DNA of 64,000 nucleotides from Haliscomenobacter hydrossis DSM 1100 (GCF_000212735.1 NC_015510.1:2816315-2880314); one strand, 5' to 3'. Shown: positions 16,673-26,459, numbered from the stretch's first letter. The notes: generated by a model from the letters alone, not told the origin. Made by a program: numbers and translations.

Positions 16673-19362
16673 AGCCAAAGCTGCCACAGCCACCGCGTTG
16701 GGCCGAGCGCTTGCTGGAATGGTTTTGCGCCCCCCATCTGCTTGAAGAAATCCAGGGCGATTTATACGAGCGTTTCCAGCGGCAGGTCAAGCTCTTTGGA
16801 ACACGCAGTGCGCGTAAACAATACGCCTGGTCGGTATTGAGCTTCATCAGGCCCTTTGCCCTCAAACGCAAACCGAATCCACATCCATCCACTTTTTTAT
16901 ACCACCCTGCTATGTTACACAACTATTTTACCATCGCCTGGCGGAACCTTGCCCGAAACAAAGTCAGTGCCCTGATCAACCTCACTGGGCTTACCCTGGG
17001 CATCAGCGCTTGTTTGGTCATTGGGGTGATTGCAGGTTTTGAGTTGAGTTACGATACCTTCCACCCCGATAGTGAACGGATTTACCGCCTGGTCGGAAAG
17101 GTTAAATTCAACAAAGCAGCCGAACAACAAGCCATTGGTTTTGCGCCCCGCGCTGTGCCGCAGGCTTTGCGCAACGAAACCAGTGGATTTGAGGTGGTAG
17201 CCACTTTTCACAATATGGAGTCGAGCGTCGTTGTTCCCAATGGTCAGGCGGAGCCCGTGGTCTTTAAAGCCCGCAACATGGAAGGCGAACCCGCCCAGAT
17301 CATCCTGGCCGACCCACAATACTTTGACATTTTTCAGTATCAATGGCTCGCGGGAAATCCCAAAACGGCGTTAAACGAGCCTCATCAGGTGGTGTTGTCG
17401 GAGAAAAAAGCCCGCATCTATTTTGGTGATCTGCCCCTCATCAGCATTCTGGGTAAAGAACTGATTTACCGCGACTCGCTCCGCACCACGGTAACCGGGA
17501 TTGTGGCGGATTGGAAGCACAATTCTGATTTCACCTTCACCGATTTTATTTCCTCGGCCACCATTCCGGCCAGCTTTTTGAAACGAGAAATCAACATGGA
17601 AGAGTGGACTGACATCTGGTCGGCTTCCCAAACCTTTGTAAAACTCAACCAAGGCAGCAATGAAGACAAGGTGCAAGCAGAACTGACCGCTTTTGGAAAA
17701 AAACATTTTGGTCCCAATCGAGGTACCGGTGAATTTACTTTTGCACCTAGCTTGCAAGCTTTATCGGATCTGCACTTCAATCGGGCATACACGGACAATT
17801 ATTCCCGCAAAGCCCACCTGCCCACTTTGTACGGACTGATCGGAATTGCGGTATTCATCCTGCTCATTGCGGCCATCAATTTTATCAATTTGTCTACGGC
17901 ACAATCGCTGCGCCGATCCAGAGAAGTGGGGGTACGCAAGGTGCTCGGCAGCAAGCGCAGCAACCTGGTCTGGCAATTCATGAGTGAAACCCTGATTTTG
18001 ACTTTCGCGGCCATGTTGATGGCGCTGCTGTTGGCCAAACCCATTTTACATACTTTCCGTTCGTTTATCCCCACTGGTGTGCAGTTTTCATTTTTTAACC
18101 CCAATATTTTACTCTTTTTGCTGGGCATCGCCTTGATAACCGTATTTCTGGCGGGCTTCTACCCCTCTTGGGTATTGTCCGCTTTTCGTCCGGCTATTGC
18201 GCTGAAAGGCTCGGGCAGCAGCCGAGGGCAACAAAGGGGATATTTGCGCAAAGGTTTGATTGTTTTCCAGTTCACGGTTTCCCTGGTATTCATCATTGCT
18301 ACGCTGATCGTGGGGCGGCAGCTCAGTTTTATCCGCAACAAAGACCTCGGTTTTTCTACCGATGCCGTGGTGACGATCAATACTCCACGCGACAACAAAA
18401 GTGCGGTTTTGGCCCAAAAGCTTCGCCAAATTTCGGGAATCGAACAGGTTGCCATGCAATGGTCGGCACCGCTGAGTAATTGGTACATGTTGACCAAAAT
18501 TACCTTTCAGGGCGAAAAACCCATCGACATTGAAGCCTCGGCCAAAGTGGGGGATGAACATTATCTTCCCCTCTATCAACTGAACCTGTTGGCTGGCCGC
18601 AACATCGAACACAGTGATACCCTCAAAGAATTTGTAGTCAACGAGGCTTTTGTAAAAAAACTGGGCTTCAAAAAACCGGCGGAAATCTTGGGTAAGCTGG
18701 CCAATCTCAATGGGCGCAACTACCCCGTCGTAGGCGTTGTTCAGGATTTTCATGAAAACTCATTACACGCGGTGATCAAGCCCACCATCATTGCCCACAT
18801 CCCCGATATGGCCAAAGATCTGGCGGTGAAACTGCCCACTAAAGGGAAGAACCTGGGGGACCTCGGCCCCATGCTGGCCGATCTGCAAAAAAACTGGCGC
18901 GAAGTGTACCCCAATGAGACCTTTACCTACACTTTCCTGGACGATTCGATTGAAAAGCTGTACGCAAAAGAGCAAAAAACCGCGCAATTGGTCAATACGG
19001 CTTCAGCGATTGCTATCCTGATTTCTTGCCTCGGGCTCCTGGGTCTGGCCACCTTCACCGCCGAGCAGCGCAGCAAAGAAATTGGGGTGCGGAAAGTAAT
19101 GGGCGCGAGTATTTCAAGCATCGTTGCCTTGCTTTCGAAGGATTTTATACGCCTGATTGTCATCGCCATAGCGATCTCTAGCCCCATCGCCTGGTGGGGA
19201 ATGAACCAATGGTTGAATGGTTTTGCCTATCATGTGCCCATCGAATGGTGGGTGTTCGTAGTGGCGGGAGTAATGGCCATCGGCATCGCGTTGTTGACGG
19301 TGAGTTTTCAGAGCATGAAGGCGGCGTTGAGAAATCCGACGGAGAGTTTGAAGTCGGAGTGA
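16669..19362 (+). CDS. MacB/FtsX-type permease with N-terminal prefix domain
   Basis: An 897-residue protein from ATG 16669, which overlaps the padR stop; a longer frame from 16621 lies inside padR and is unlikely. An N-terminal cytoplasmic prefix domain of about 80 residues (RWAERLLEWFCAPHLLEEIQGDLYERF) precedes a standard permease beginning MLHNYFTIAWRNLARNK. Both FtsX modules are intact (RRSREVGVRKVLGS and RSKEIGVRKVMGAS), and it ends LRNPTESLKSE. The prefix occurs only in the two PadR-linked copies, so it may serve regulation or ATPase docking (inference). No ATPase gene is adjacent. Confidence 0.9.
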   Translation: MKPKLPQPPRWAERLLEWFCAPHLLEEIQGDLYERFQRQVKLFGTRSARKQYAWSVLSFIRPFALKRKPNPHPSTFLYHPAMLHNYFTIAWRNLARNKVSALINLTGLTLGISACLVIGVIAGFELSYDTFHPDSERIYRLVGKVKFNKAAEQQAIGFAPRAVPQALRNETSGFEVVATFHNMESSVVVPNGQAEPVVFKARNMEGEPAQIILADPQYFDIFQYQWLAGNPKTALNEPHQVVLSEKKARIYFGDLPLISILGKELIYRDSLRTTVTGIVADWKHNSDFTFTDFISSATIPASFLKREINMEEWTDIWSASQTFVKLNQGSNEDKVQAELTAFGKKHFGPNRGTGEFTFAPSLQALSDLHFNRAYTDNYSRKAHLPTLYGLIGIAVFILLIAAINFINLSTAQSLRRSREVGVRKVLGSKRSNLVWQFMSETLILTFAAMLMALLLAKPILHTFRSFIPTGVQFSFFNPNILLFLLGIALITVFLAGFYPSWVLSAFRPAIALKGSGSSRGQQRGYLRKGLIVFQFTVSLVFIIATLIVGRQLSFIRNKDLGFSTDAVVTINTPRDNKSAVLAQKLRQISGIEQVAMQWSAPLSNWYMLTKITFQGEKPIDIEASAKVGDEHYLPLYQLNLLAGRNIEHSDTLKEFVVNEAFVKKLGFKKPAEILGKLANLNGRNYPVVGVVQDFHENSLHAVIKPTIIAHIPDMAKDLAVKLPTKGKNLGDLGPMLADLQKNWREVYPNETFTYTFLDDSIEKLYAKEQKTAQLVNTASAIAILISCLGLLGLATFTAEQRSKEIGVRKVMGASISSIVALLSKDFIRLIVIAIAISSPIAWWGMNQWLNGFAYHVPIEWWVFVVAGVMAIGIALLTVSFQSMKAALRNPTESLKSE

Positions 19363-19384
19363 GTATTGCAACGCAAATTTTGAT

Positions 19385-19428
19385 TTTACTCAGTGTGTTG
19401 AGTAAATTTACTCAGCGTACTGAGTAAA
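19385..19428. repeat. two tandem 22-bp palindromes (orphan operator-like site)
   Basis: Two abutting palindromes, each TTTACTCA, six bases, TGAGTAAA, occupy 19385-19406 and 19407-19428. The design (four half-sites in head-to-head pairs) resembles the AbiE operators near 5.2-5.6 kb with a different sequence. It lies between the convergent ends of the permease (19362) and the minus-strand gene (19482), where no start codon is served. It may be a relic operator or a terminator. Confidence 0.6.
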
Positions 19429-19481
19429 CAATTTTCTCCATTTAATCTTACTCTACTTATCCATAGCTGTGCGAAAATAGT

Positions 19482-20153
19482 TCATATGTTGACCCAAAAA
19501 TGAATAAGATCAAGGTTGCTGCCAGAAACTCGTAAATGATTGGATGTTAGTTTTCCAATTGAAGAAAAATATTCACAGTTCAAGCATTCATTTGAAGGCC
19601 AGGGGACATCAGTTATCCATAGGTTAATTTGTTCATGCCAGTGCTGAAAACTATTTTCTGTTACATACGCAATAATCCCATTTGGCGACAAAAGATTCCC
19701 TTGGTCATCTAGGCCGTGAACTTCGTTCCTGAATCGTTCAATTGCACCACCTTTTCCTTCTACATATTCTTTTTCTCTTTTACCTCCAATTTTGTCAGTT
19801 GGAAGTTTTTTTGCTTCCAAGCAATAAATGAGTTCCATGTCAATATCTAGGGTATTTATCTTCGTTGCGATGTCCATTCTTTTGGCGTGTCCTTTTTGAT
19901 TGGGGCGTTTTTGAGACTTTTCAGGCTGGAATACGAAAGGAGAGTTTGTTAACCATGCTTTCCGGGTTAAAAAATTATACAGTTCTTCAGTCAAATCGTT
20001 TTCATTTTGTGTTTTATGGAGTGTTTTTTCTTTTGGAAATAAAGGCAGATTGTGTTCTAAAAATGAAATCAATTTAACGACATACTCTGTAGTCGATGTA
20101 CCCGGAGGGATGTTTTGAAAGGGAATTTGTTCAGGTATGGGATTGTTTGGCAT
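19482..20153 (-). CDS. putative PD-(D/E)xK nuclease partner of the methyltransferase
   Basis: A 223-residue protein I do not recognise by name. It shows a plausible PD-(D/E)xK pattern: an early acidic helix NDLTEELYNFL (E56/E57), D94 in KRMDIATK, and E113-x-K115 in IYCLEAKKLP, followed by a helix GAIERFRNEVHG. The DxnExK spacing and the pairing with a large DNA methyltransferase, which ends 3 bases upstream in the same operon, suggest a restriction nuclease. C190 and C193 (NECLNCEY) are too few for an obvious zinc finger. It could instead be a non-catalytic accessory subunit. Confidence 0.55.
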   Translation of the reverse strand: MPNNPIPEQIPFQNIPPGTSTTEYVVKLISFLEHNLPLFPKEKTLHKTQNENDLTEELYNFLTRKAWLTNSPFVFQPEKSQKRPNQKGHAKRMDIATKINTLDIDMELIYCLEAKKLPTDKIGGKREKEYVEGKGGAIERFRNEVHGLDDQGNLLSPNGIIAYVTENSFQHWHEQINLWITDVPWPSNECLNCEYFSSIGKLTSNHLRVSGSNLDLIHFWVNI

Positions 20154-20156
20154 AGG

Positions 20157-23081
20157 CTAAAATCCGCTTATTTTTAGATCAGCAAAAGTTTCATCAGCAT
20201 CGCGGAGAGCAATAGACCTTAACCAATAGCGCAGTGCTCTAGGTTTAATCAAGATCAGTACATCGTAGCCTTCTATATGCAAATATTCTCGCAATACCCG
20301 ACTAATGCGAATATTGCGTCTCGTGGTATTGTAGAGTAATTTTTCAATACCTGCTAGTCCACCTTCGAAGATTTCAGGCAGTATTCCTTGTTGAGGTTTT
20401 CCGAAACAAAAAACGTGCATGACAGTTGTTTGATCAAATTGAAATCCTAGAGAAAACCATTTCATGCCGTTTTGCTCGTAGATAGGGTTTAAGGTATTGC
20501 AGAAGACTTCGCCAAAAGCATGAAGGTGGCTTTCGGTTGTGCTATAATTCAATGGCGATTTTTCGCTATTTGAACTAGATTTGATGTAGTAATTCAAAAC
20601 ATCATCTTGGATGATTTTTTCTGAATAACCAAGCTGTATATCTTCAGGGTTTTCAGGATATGGGATTTTTAGTATATCAATTCCGTCTAATACAAATGGT
20701 GATTTTGTAACTCCTGATTCACCGCTGGTAGTTAATGCGTATAGTCGATTAAGCGAAGAAGATCTCAAAAACGATTCATATAATCTGAATAGCTCATTTC
20801 TTTGGTCTAAAGGTGCATGAATCCCAAATATTCTGTCATTAAAACATAAGTACTCTTCGGAAAAAGCCATAGGGATTTTATTTTTCCCTAAACTCTCTTT
20901 AATTAAAATATGAGGTGGTTTGAATATGTTTTTTTTTGTACTTCTTGGCCTTGAAAAATATTTTCTTTGCTCAATAGTTATCGTCATTCCACTTTCATCC
21001 AATTTCTCAACTGTTTGTTTATCTGTAATCCACTCGGCTTCGACGTATGTATTTTTTTCTGATGCCACAGCATAATCATTTGCTTTATAGCCTTCTCCAT
21101 AGACCCAATTCTTTTCATTCTTCATTTTAAAAAGAAATTCATCTAGGCTCCTCAAACCACTTAAATAAGAAATTAACTGGATTAATCGGCCACCACTAAA
21201 AAGGTTACATTTCCACACAAGAGAATTATCAAGAGCAATTTTATACTTAATTTGGTGAACATCGTAGTGGTCTATTTCAAAATAAAAACGTTCTTCAGCA
21301 ACTTTACTTCTTTTGATAATAATATGAAGTACTTTTCCGAGCCTCTCCTTGGGCTGTAAATCAGTCGCGATTGTGGCGCAAACAGCCGGAGTTGCACTAC
21401 CATGGAATAATCTATCACTTAAATGGGTAAAATCAAAGATTTTTTCAACTCGATAATTCTCCATAAAAAAAGTACGATATGGAGTGGCTTTACTATTGTA
21501 TAGCCAAGAATTGGCAGGTAAAATGAAACAAATTTTGCCTCCACTTCTTCGAAGTTCTACAGCTTTGTCTAAGAAAAAAAGGGCTAATTGTCCTCCACTT
21601 ATTAACAAGTTTGGCGTAATTGAAAAATTCTTTTGAATTAAATCAAAATATCCTAATTTCGAAAAACCGCTTGGAGGGTTAAATGGCGGGTTTCCAATGA
21701 CTAAATCGAATCCTTGCGCTTTAAGTTGGTCAAAAACTCCAAAAAAATTGTCAGTCACAATATTCTCTTCCCCCAAATCATCGAAACGTAATTCGTTCCA
21801 AATTTGCATAGGAGAAAGTTTATCACAAATGGCAATGCAAAGACTAAAAATACTAATGAAGGTTGCCCCTTCCTCGATATCCACACCAAATATGTTATCT
21901 CTGACGATTCGTTTAATGGTTTCGATATTCGGATAGTCAATCGATTCAGTAGCCTTATAGTTGAGAATGGCTTGCCATTGGACCATTCGTTTTAATGCTG
22001 CAACTAAAAAAATGCCAGAGCCGCAAGCAGGGTCAAGCACCTTGAAGGTTCCAGTTGAAAACATTTCTTCCGCCTTGTCCAAAGGCATACACTCATCTAT
22101 TAACAGATTGACGAGGTAGGGGGGGGTATAAACTACACCTTTTTCTTTCTTCAAAAAGGCTTCATAAATACCACTAATTAATTCAATGGGCAAAAAATTG
22201 AAGGCATAAAGTTTCCAAAGCACATATTGATGCCCTTCAATATCTGCATCGAAGACGGCAGCAACATAGCTTAGATTTGCTTTTCCTAATTCTTGCTTTT
22301 CTTCAGGTTTAAGATCGAATACTTTACCGTTAAATTTTATATTCAACTCTTCCAAAAAGGCATTGATATAACCGTTTCGAAGAATATCTGTAAATTGTTT
22401 GCAATCAGGAAATTGCTGGTAGAAATCTCGGCTAATTTCCAATAAATTCGTACCGTTTTTATCTTCCTTATCTTCAAGATATTTAACCAAAACACCGATA
22501 ATGAGTAGTTTACTAATTGTAGAGGGTGATAAATGAAGCTCTTGCTGTTGTTCTAAATTCTTTTTAGCGTTTAGTAAGCCATTCAATAGTTTTTGGTAAG
22601 GACTCTCAGAAACTTTTAAGATTTCTGGATGCTCCTCCCAAAATGTACCATTGTCAAATAACTTGGCGGAAAATTTTTCAGCTTCAATTTTTTGCTGAAT
22701 ATCACCAATTAGGGAAAAGATCTGAATGGGGTCAAGTCGGAGATTCTTTTTCCCTTTCCCTTCAAGGCTTTTAGAGCAATTGTAAATTTTTACTTCCGTA
22801 GAAGTAGCGACGTAAAATAACGGCACGACTCCACTACTCCACAAATTGGTATGCGTTTCTAACAATTCATCGTCGGAAAAAGCACGATCGTAAATATAGA
22901 CCTGTGGGACTGAATGGTTTGAATTTTCGAATCTTCTAAAATAAACCGCATCAGCCTTGAAGCGTTTTGCCTCATTGATGGCCAATAGTTCAGTATAATT
23001 TGCGGCTTCTTGAGATTTAGTAACCCACACTAAACCTGTATCTGGTGTAAAATCGAATCTTGAAAGCACATCGTCAATCAT
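20157..23081 (-). CDS. N6-adenine DNA methyltransferase, Eco57I/type IIG-like
   Basis: A 974-residue protein. The N-terminal region (1-300) includes FRRFENSNHSVPQVYIYDRAF. The gamma-class methyltransferase core has GVVYTPPYLVNLL (315-327), motif I D350-PACGSG (351-356), the downstream acidic FGVDIEEGA and motif IV NPPF (464-467). A C-terminal region of about 400 residues probably recognises DNA and contains YALTTSGESG. This resembles Eco57I-like and PglX-like enzymes. I see no obvious nuclease motif in the N-terminus, fitting a split system with cleavage by the 223-residue partner. Base use is more AT-rich than the permeases on both sides, consistent with acquisition. Confidence 0.8.
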   Translation of the reverse strand: MIDDVLSRFDFTPDTGLVWVTKSQEAANYTELLAINEAKRFKADAVYFRRFENSNHSVPQVYIYDRAFSDDELLETHTNLWSSGVVPLFYVATSTEVKIYNCSKSLEGKGKKNLRLDPIQIFSLIGDIQQKIEAEKFSAKLFDNGTFWEEHPEILKVSESPYQKLLNGLLNAKKNLEQQQELHLSPSTISKLLIIGVLVKYLEDKEDKNGTNLLEISRDFYQQFPDCKQFTDILRNGYINAFLEELNIKFNGKVFDLKPEEKQELGKANLSYVAAVFDADIEGHQYVLWKLYAFNFLPIELISGIYEAFLKKEKGVVYTPPYLVNLLIDECMPLDKAEEMFSTGTFKVLDPACGSGIFLVAALKRMVQWQAILNYKATESIDYPNIETIKRIVRDNIFGVDIEEGATFISIFSLCIAICDKLSPMQIWNELRFDDLGEENIVTDNFFGVFDQLKAQGFDLVIGNPPFNPPSGFSKLGYFDLIQKNFSITPNLLISGGQLALFFLDKAVELRRSGGKICFILPANSWLYNSKATPYRTFFMENYRVEKIFDFTHLSDRLFHGSATPAVCATIATDLQPKERLGKVLHIIIKRSKVAEERFYFEIDHYDVHQIKYKIALDNSLVWKCNLFSGGRLIQLISYLSGLRSLDEFLFKMKNEKNWVYGEGYKANDYAVASEKNTYVEAEWITDKQTVEKLDESGMTITIEQRKYFSRPRSTKKNIFKPPHILIKESLGKNKIPMAFSEEYLCFNDRIFGIHAPLDQRNELFRLYESFLRSSSLNRLYALTTSGESGVTKSPFVLDGIDILKIPYPENPEDIQLGYSEKIIQDDVLNYYIKSSSNSEKSPLNYSTTESHLHAFGEVFCNTLNPIYEQNGMKWFSLGFQFDQTTVMHVFCFGKPQQGILPEIFEGGLAGIEKLLYNTTRRNIRISRVLREYLHIEGYDVLILIKPRALRYWLRSIALRDADETFADLKISGF

Positions 23082-23123
23082 AAATCTTGATCATTACCAG
23101 AAAAAATATTTTACCTAGCGCTG

Positions 23124-23154
23124 TAAAGATAAATCGAGCATATGAACCGTACAA
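23124..23154 (-). promoter_or_regulatory. possible promoter of the methyltransferase operon
   Basis: Read on the minus strand, TTG (23154-23152) is followed after 20 bases by TATCTTTA (23131-23124), one mismatch from the Bacteroidota -7 box TAnnTTTG, about 43 bases before the start codon. An 18-bp AT-only palindrome (23183-23200) lies just upstream. The rest of the 23082-23418 gap holds the element at 23376 and nothing else recognisable. Confidence 0.3.
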
Positions 23155-23375
23155 GTAAATCTGAAATTTTTTGCTTTTATTTTTTATTTTTAAAAATAAA
23201 TGTTTTTAACACTGTTTGGTCAAGAAAATTGTTTGGTGAATTTTTTAGAATTATGAGTGCCTAAAAGCCTTTATCAGTATTCTAGCACGTCCGAAACCGC
23301 ACAAAACTGTCCATCTTCGAACACCTTTTCTTCTTTTGTCTCTCGCAATATCCTCAATAACAATCCCATACCCTC

Positions 23376-23411
23376 TTGGCACGCCATTTGATCAGCAAAA
23401 GTAGAAATAAT
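23376..23411 (+). promoter_or_regulatory. conserved upstream element of PadR-permease module 2
   Basis: The second copy of the TTGGCAC / CATTTG / CAAAAGT / TAAT block seen at 16283-16318, ending 7 bases before the padR ATG at 23419. The parts that match are the same blocks, while the intervening bases vary, as expected for a binding site. Confidence 0.5.
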
Positions 23412-23418
23412 ACCTTTC

Positions 23419-23754
23419 ATGAAAAGAACCTACCTGGGCGAGTTTGAAGAACTGGTGTTGCTGACGGTAGCCGTGCTGGAAGGGCAGGCCTATGGCGTTG
23501 TGCTCTTACACGAACTCATTGCCCAAACCGGGCGCTCCCTTCGGCTCAATCAGGTACACTCCGCCCTGCAACGCCTGGAGGACAAAGGTATGCTGAGTTC
23601 CGAAATGGGTGAACCCACTGCCGAACGCGGAGGGCGTCGCAAACGCTTATTCAAAGTCACTGCCTTTGGCCTGCGCACATTGGAAGAGATCCAGGAGATT
23701 CGCAGCAGTTTGTGGAACCGTTTTAACAACCCCAAAACCGATCCAAGCCTATGA
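23419..23754 (+). CDS. PadR-family transcriptional regulator
   Basis: A 111-residue paralogue of the regulator at 16328. It shares the start RTYLGEFEELVLLTVAVL, the recognition region LRLNQVHSALQRLEDKGML, and the wing AERGGRRKRLFKVTAFG. The stop overlaps the permease start by ATGA (23751-23754). It probably represses its own promoter and the downstream permease. High conservation of the recognition helix between the two copies makes cross-regulation possible. Confidence 0.9.
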   Translation: MKRTYLGEFEELVLLTVAVLEGQAYGVVLLHELIAQTGRSLRLNQVHSALQRLEDKGMLSSEMGEPTAERGGRRKRLFKVTAFGLRTLEEIQEIRSSLWNRFNNPKTDPSL

Positions 23755-26459
23755 GCCGCCCAGAACAACCCATGCCGCAGCCACCCCGCTGGGCCGATCG
23801 CCTCTTGGAGTGGTTTTGTGCCCCACACCTGTTGGAAAACGTGCAGGGCGATTTGCACGAAGAGTTCTTTTATCAGGTAGAACAGATTGGGGTACAAAAA
23901 GCAAAATTTCAATACATTCTCGAAGTGTTGGGCTTCGTCAAACCCTTTGCCATCCAACGCAAGCCCAGTCCATATCCATCATCCATCACCACATTTCATC
24001 CGACCATGATCCGCAACTATTTCAACATCGCCATCCGCAATTTGGCCAAAAACCGACTGTACGCTGCCCTCAATATTTTTGGCCTGACCATCGGCACCAT
24101 TTGTTGTTTGTACATCCTGCTGTATGTGCAGGACGAACGCAGTTACGACAAACACCACGCAGGCGCGGAGCGCTTGTATCGACTGACTACCGAGCTCGAT
24201 TTTCCCGACACCAAAGACCCTCACCGCATGTCGACCTGTTCGCCACCGATCATTCCGGCCATGCAGGCGGAGTTTCCGGAGGTGGAAATGTCAACGCGGG
24301 TGGTCGACCTAGCACCGTTTGGCGTGGAACGGTTCTTGTTCAAAGTAGGCGATAAGGTTTTTTATGAAAACACGGGTTACGTGGTAGACAGCACTTTTTT
24401 TGAAACCTTTGATTACAAATTTTTAGCTGGAAACCCTAAAAAAGCGCTGAACGCCCCGCAGTCCATGGTGATTTCAGCAGCATTGGCCATCAAGCTCTTC
24501 AATACGACCGATGCCCTGAACAAAACCTTGCGTGTCACCGGACAAGTGGAAGAAGAAACCTACAAAGTCACGGGGGTATTCAATAATTCCCTGGGCAAAA
24601 GCCACCTCATGCCCGATTTTTTTATGCCCATGAACTCACGGGGCATGGGCGAATACGTGCGGAGCGACAACACCTGGGCGGGCAATAATTTCCTCTTTGG
24701 CTACCTCAAATTTAAGCCCGGCACCGATGTACAGGCTTTTGAAGCCAAACTCCCCGCCTTTATTGAGCGCAACGGCGGTGACCAATTGCGCCAGATGAAA
24801 ATGAATAAAAAACTGTTTCTCCAGCCAGTTAGGGCCATCCACACCAGTGCAGAGGGGTTGGACGTATCCAAAGGAACCAGTGAGCGCTTCCTGAACATGC
24901 TGCTCCTGATCGCCGGTTTTATTCAACTGGTCGCCTGCATCAATTTTATGAACCTGAGTACCGCTCGCAGTACCCGCCGGGCTAAGGAGGTAGGTGTACG
25001 CAAGGCCGTCGGTGCGGGGCGTGCCTCGCTGATGGGGCAATTTTTGAGTGAGAGTATGCTCATGACTTTAATTGCCGTAGGACTTGCGGTGCCCATGATT
25101 TGGTTGCTATTGCCTTTACTCAACCTGATTACAGGCGCATCCTTACAACTTCAACTGACCCAGGATTGGTCTATCTGGGGCACAATTGTCGCTTTGGTGT
25201 TGCTCACCGGAGTGGTGGCAGGCAGTTACCCGGCATTTTACCTCTCCTCTTTTAATCCGCTCAGTATTTTTAGAGGAATGCGGGATACCAAAAATTCCAA
25301 AGGGGCCATCAATTTGCGCAAGGCGCTGGTGGTAAGCCAGTTCATTATTTCTTCGGTTTTGATCTTTGGAGCTGTGGTCATTCAACGGCAATTGAACTAT
25401 ATGCTGAAACAGGACATGGGTTTTGAAAAAAATCAAAAAATAGTCTTTCCCATCCGGGCTAACGAAAGCCGTAACCAACTGGAAAGTTTCCGCAATAAAC
25501 TGGCCTTATTGCCCGAGGTCGCCAGTGTGACCGGCATGTCGGCCTATCCTGGTCAGTTTGTACCCAACGACATTTCGATGTACAAAGAGGGTGAAAGCAT
25601 GAATAGTGCCACCATCATTCGATTTGCGTTTACGGATGAAAACTTTATAAACACCCTCAAAGTCAAACTTTTAGCGGGACGTAACTTCACTTCCAGAGAC
25701 ACTTCCAGCGAGGAGTTCAGCGCCAAAGTCATTGTGAACGAAACCACCCTCAAAACCATGAATATCCCGCTGGACCAAGCGCCGGGAATGGTTTTGCGCA
25801 GTGATCGGGGCAATGGCGAGTTGATCCAATACACCATTGTCGGCGTGATGCAGGACATCAACTTTGAGCGCATGTCAGAAAAGGTAAGTCCTTATATGAT
25901 CCGGGTGTCTCCACACGAAGATTTGCCGCAGGTCATCACGGATGTAAGCACCCAGGATTACCCAAGCTTTGTCCAAAAATCTCAACAGATTTGGAGTGAA
26001 TTGTTCCCTGCTGTACCATTTGAATATACTTTCCTGGATCAGGAAGTTGCCAAGCTCTATCAGTCGGAACAAACCTTCTCGCGCATCATCGGTGCGTTTA
26101 CCCTGATTGCCATTTTTATCTCCTGTCTGGGGCTGTTTGGCCTTTCGGTTTTTGCGGCCGAGCAGCGCATGAAGGAAATTGGCATCCGCAAGGTGCTCGG
26201 AGCCAGTGTAGGCAATCTAACCGGTTTGTTGGCCAGGGATTTTGTGGTGCTGGTCATCATCTCTATCCTCATCGCCTCACCTATCGCCTGGTATTTGATG
26301 AACCAATGGCTGAAGGATTTTGCCTATAGAATTGACATCCAGTGGTGGATGTTTGTATTGGCCGGGGGTATTGCGGTGGTGGTCGCGTTTTTGACCGTTA
26401 GTTTCCAAAGTGTCCGCTCGGCCTTGGCGAACCCAGTGAAGTCGCTGCGGAGTGAGTAG
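23751..26459 (+). CDS. MacB/FtsX-type permease with N-terminal prefix domain
   Basis: A 902-residue paralogue of the protein at 16669. The prefix domain reads RWADRLLEWFCAPHLLENVQGDLHEEF, and the permease core begins MIRNYFNIAIRNLAKNR. Both FtsX modules are intact (RRAKEVGVRKAVGAG and RMKEIGIRKVLGAS), and the tail ALANPVKSLRSE matches the fossil at 5439. ATGA coupling to padR sets the start. A weak hairpin with a T-run (around 26508-26526, GCAGC-TTC-GCTGC then T6) may terminate the transcript. Confidence 0.9.
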   Translation: MSRPEQPMPQPPRWADRLLEWFCAPHLLENVQGDLHEEFFYQVEQIGVQKAKFQYILEVLGFVKPFAIQRKPSPYPSSITTFHPTMIRNYFNIAIRNLAKNRLYAALNIFGLTIGTICCLYILLYVQDERSYDKHHAGAERLYRLTTELDFPDTKDPHRMSTCSPPIIPAMQAEFPEVEMSTRVVDLAPFGVERFLFKVGDKVFYENTGYVVDSTFFETFDYKFLAGNPKKALNAPQSMVISAALAIKLFNTTDALNKTLRVTGQVEEETYKVTGVFNNSLGKSHLMPDFFMPMNSRGMGEYVRSDNTWAGNNFLFGYLKFKPGTDVQAFEAKLPAFIERNGGDQLRQMKMNKKLFLQPVRAIHTSAEGLDVSKGTSERFLNMLLLIAGFIQLVACINFMNLSTARSTRRAKEVGVRKAVGAGRASLMGQFLSESMLMTLIAVGLAVPMIWLLLPLLNLITGASLQLQLTQDWSIWGTIVALVLLTGVVAGSYPAFYLSSFNPLSIFRGMRDTKNSKGAINLRKALVVSQFIISSVLIFGAVVIQRQLNYMLKQDMGFEKNQKIVFPIRANESRNQLESFRNKLALLPEVASVTGMSAYPGQFVPNDISMYKEGESMNSATIIRFAFTDENFINTLKVKLLAGRNFTSRDTSSEEFSAKVIVNETTLKTMNIPLDQAPGMVLRSDRGNGELIQYTIVGVMQDINFERMSEKVSPYMIRVSPHEDLPQVITDVSTQDYPSFVQKSQQIWSELFPAVPFEYTFLDQEVAKLYQSEQTFSRIIGAFTLIAIFISCLGLFGLSVFAAEQRMKEIGIRKVLGASVGNLTGLLARDFVVLVIISILIASPIAWYLMNQWLKDFAYRIDIQWWMFVLAGGIAVVVAFLTVSFQSVRSALANPVKSLRSE

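Noticed and set aside
20157-23081. BREX or DISARM locus
   Set aside because: The methyltransferase resembles PglX, but no BrxC/PglZ, DrmA/B or phospholipase-D gene is nearby; only one small partner gene is present.
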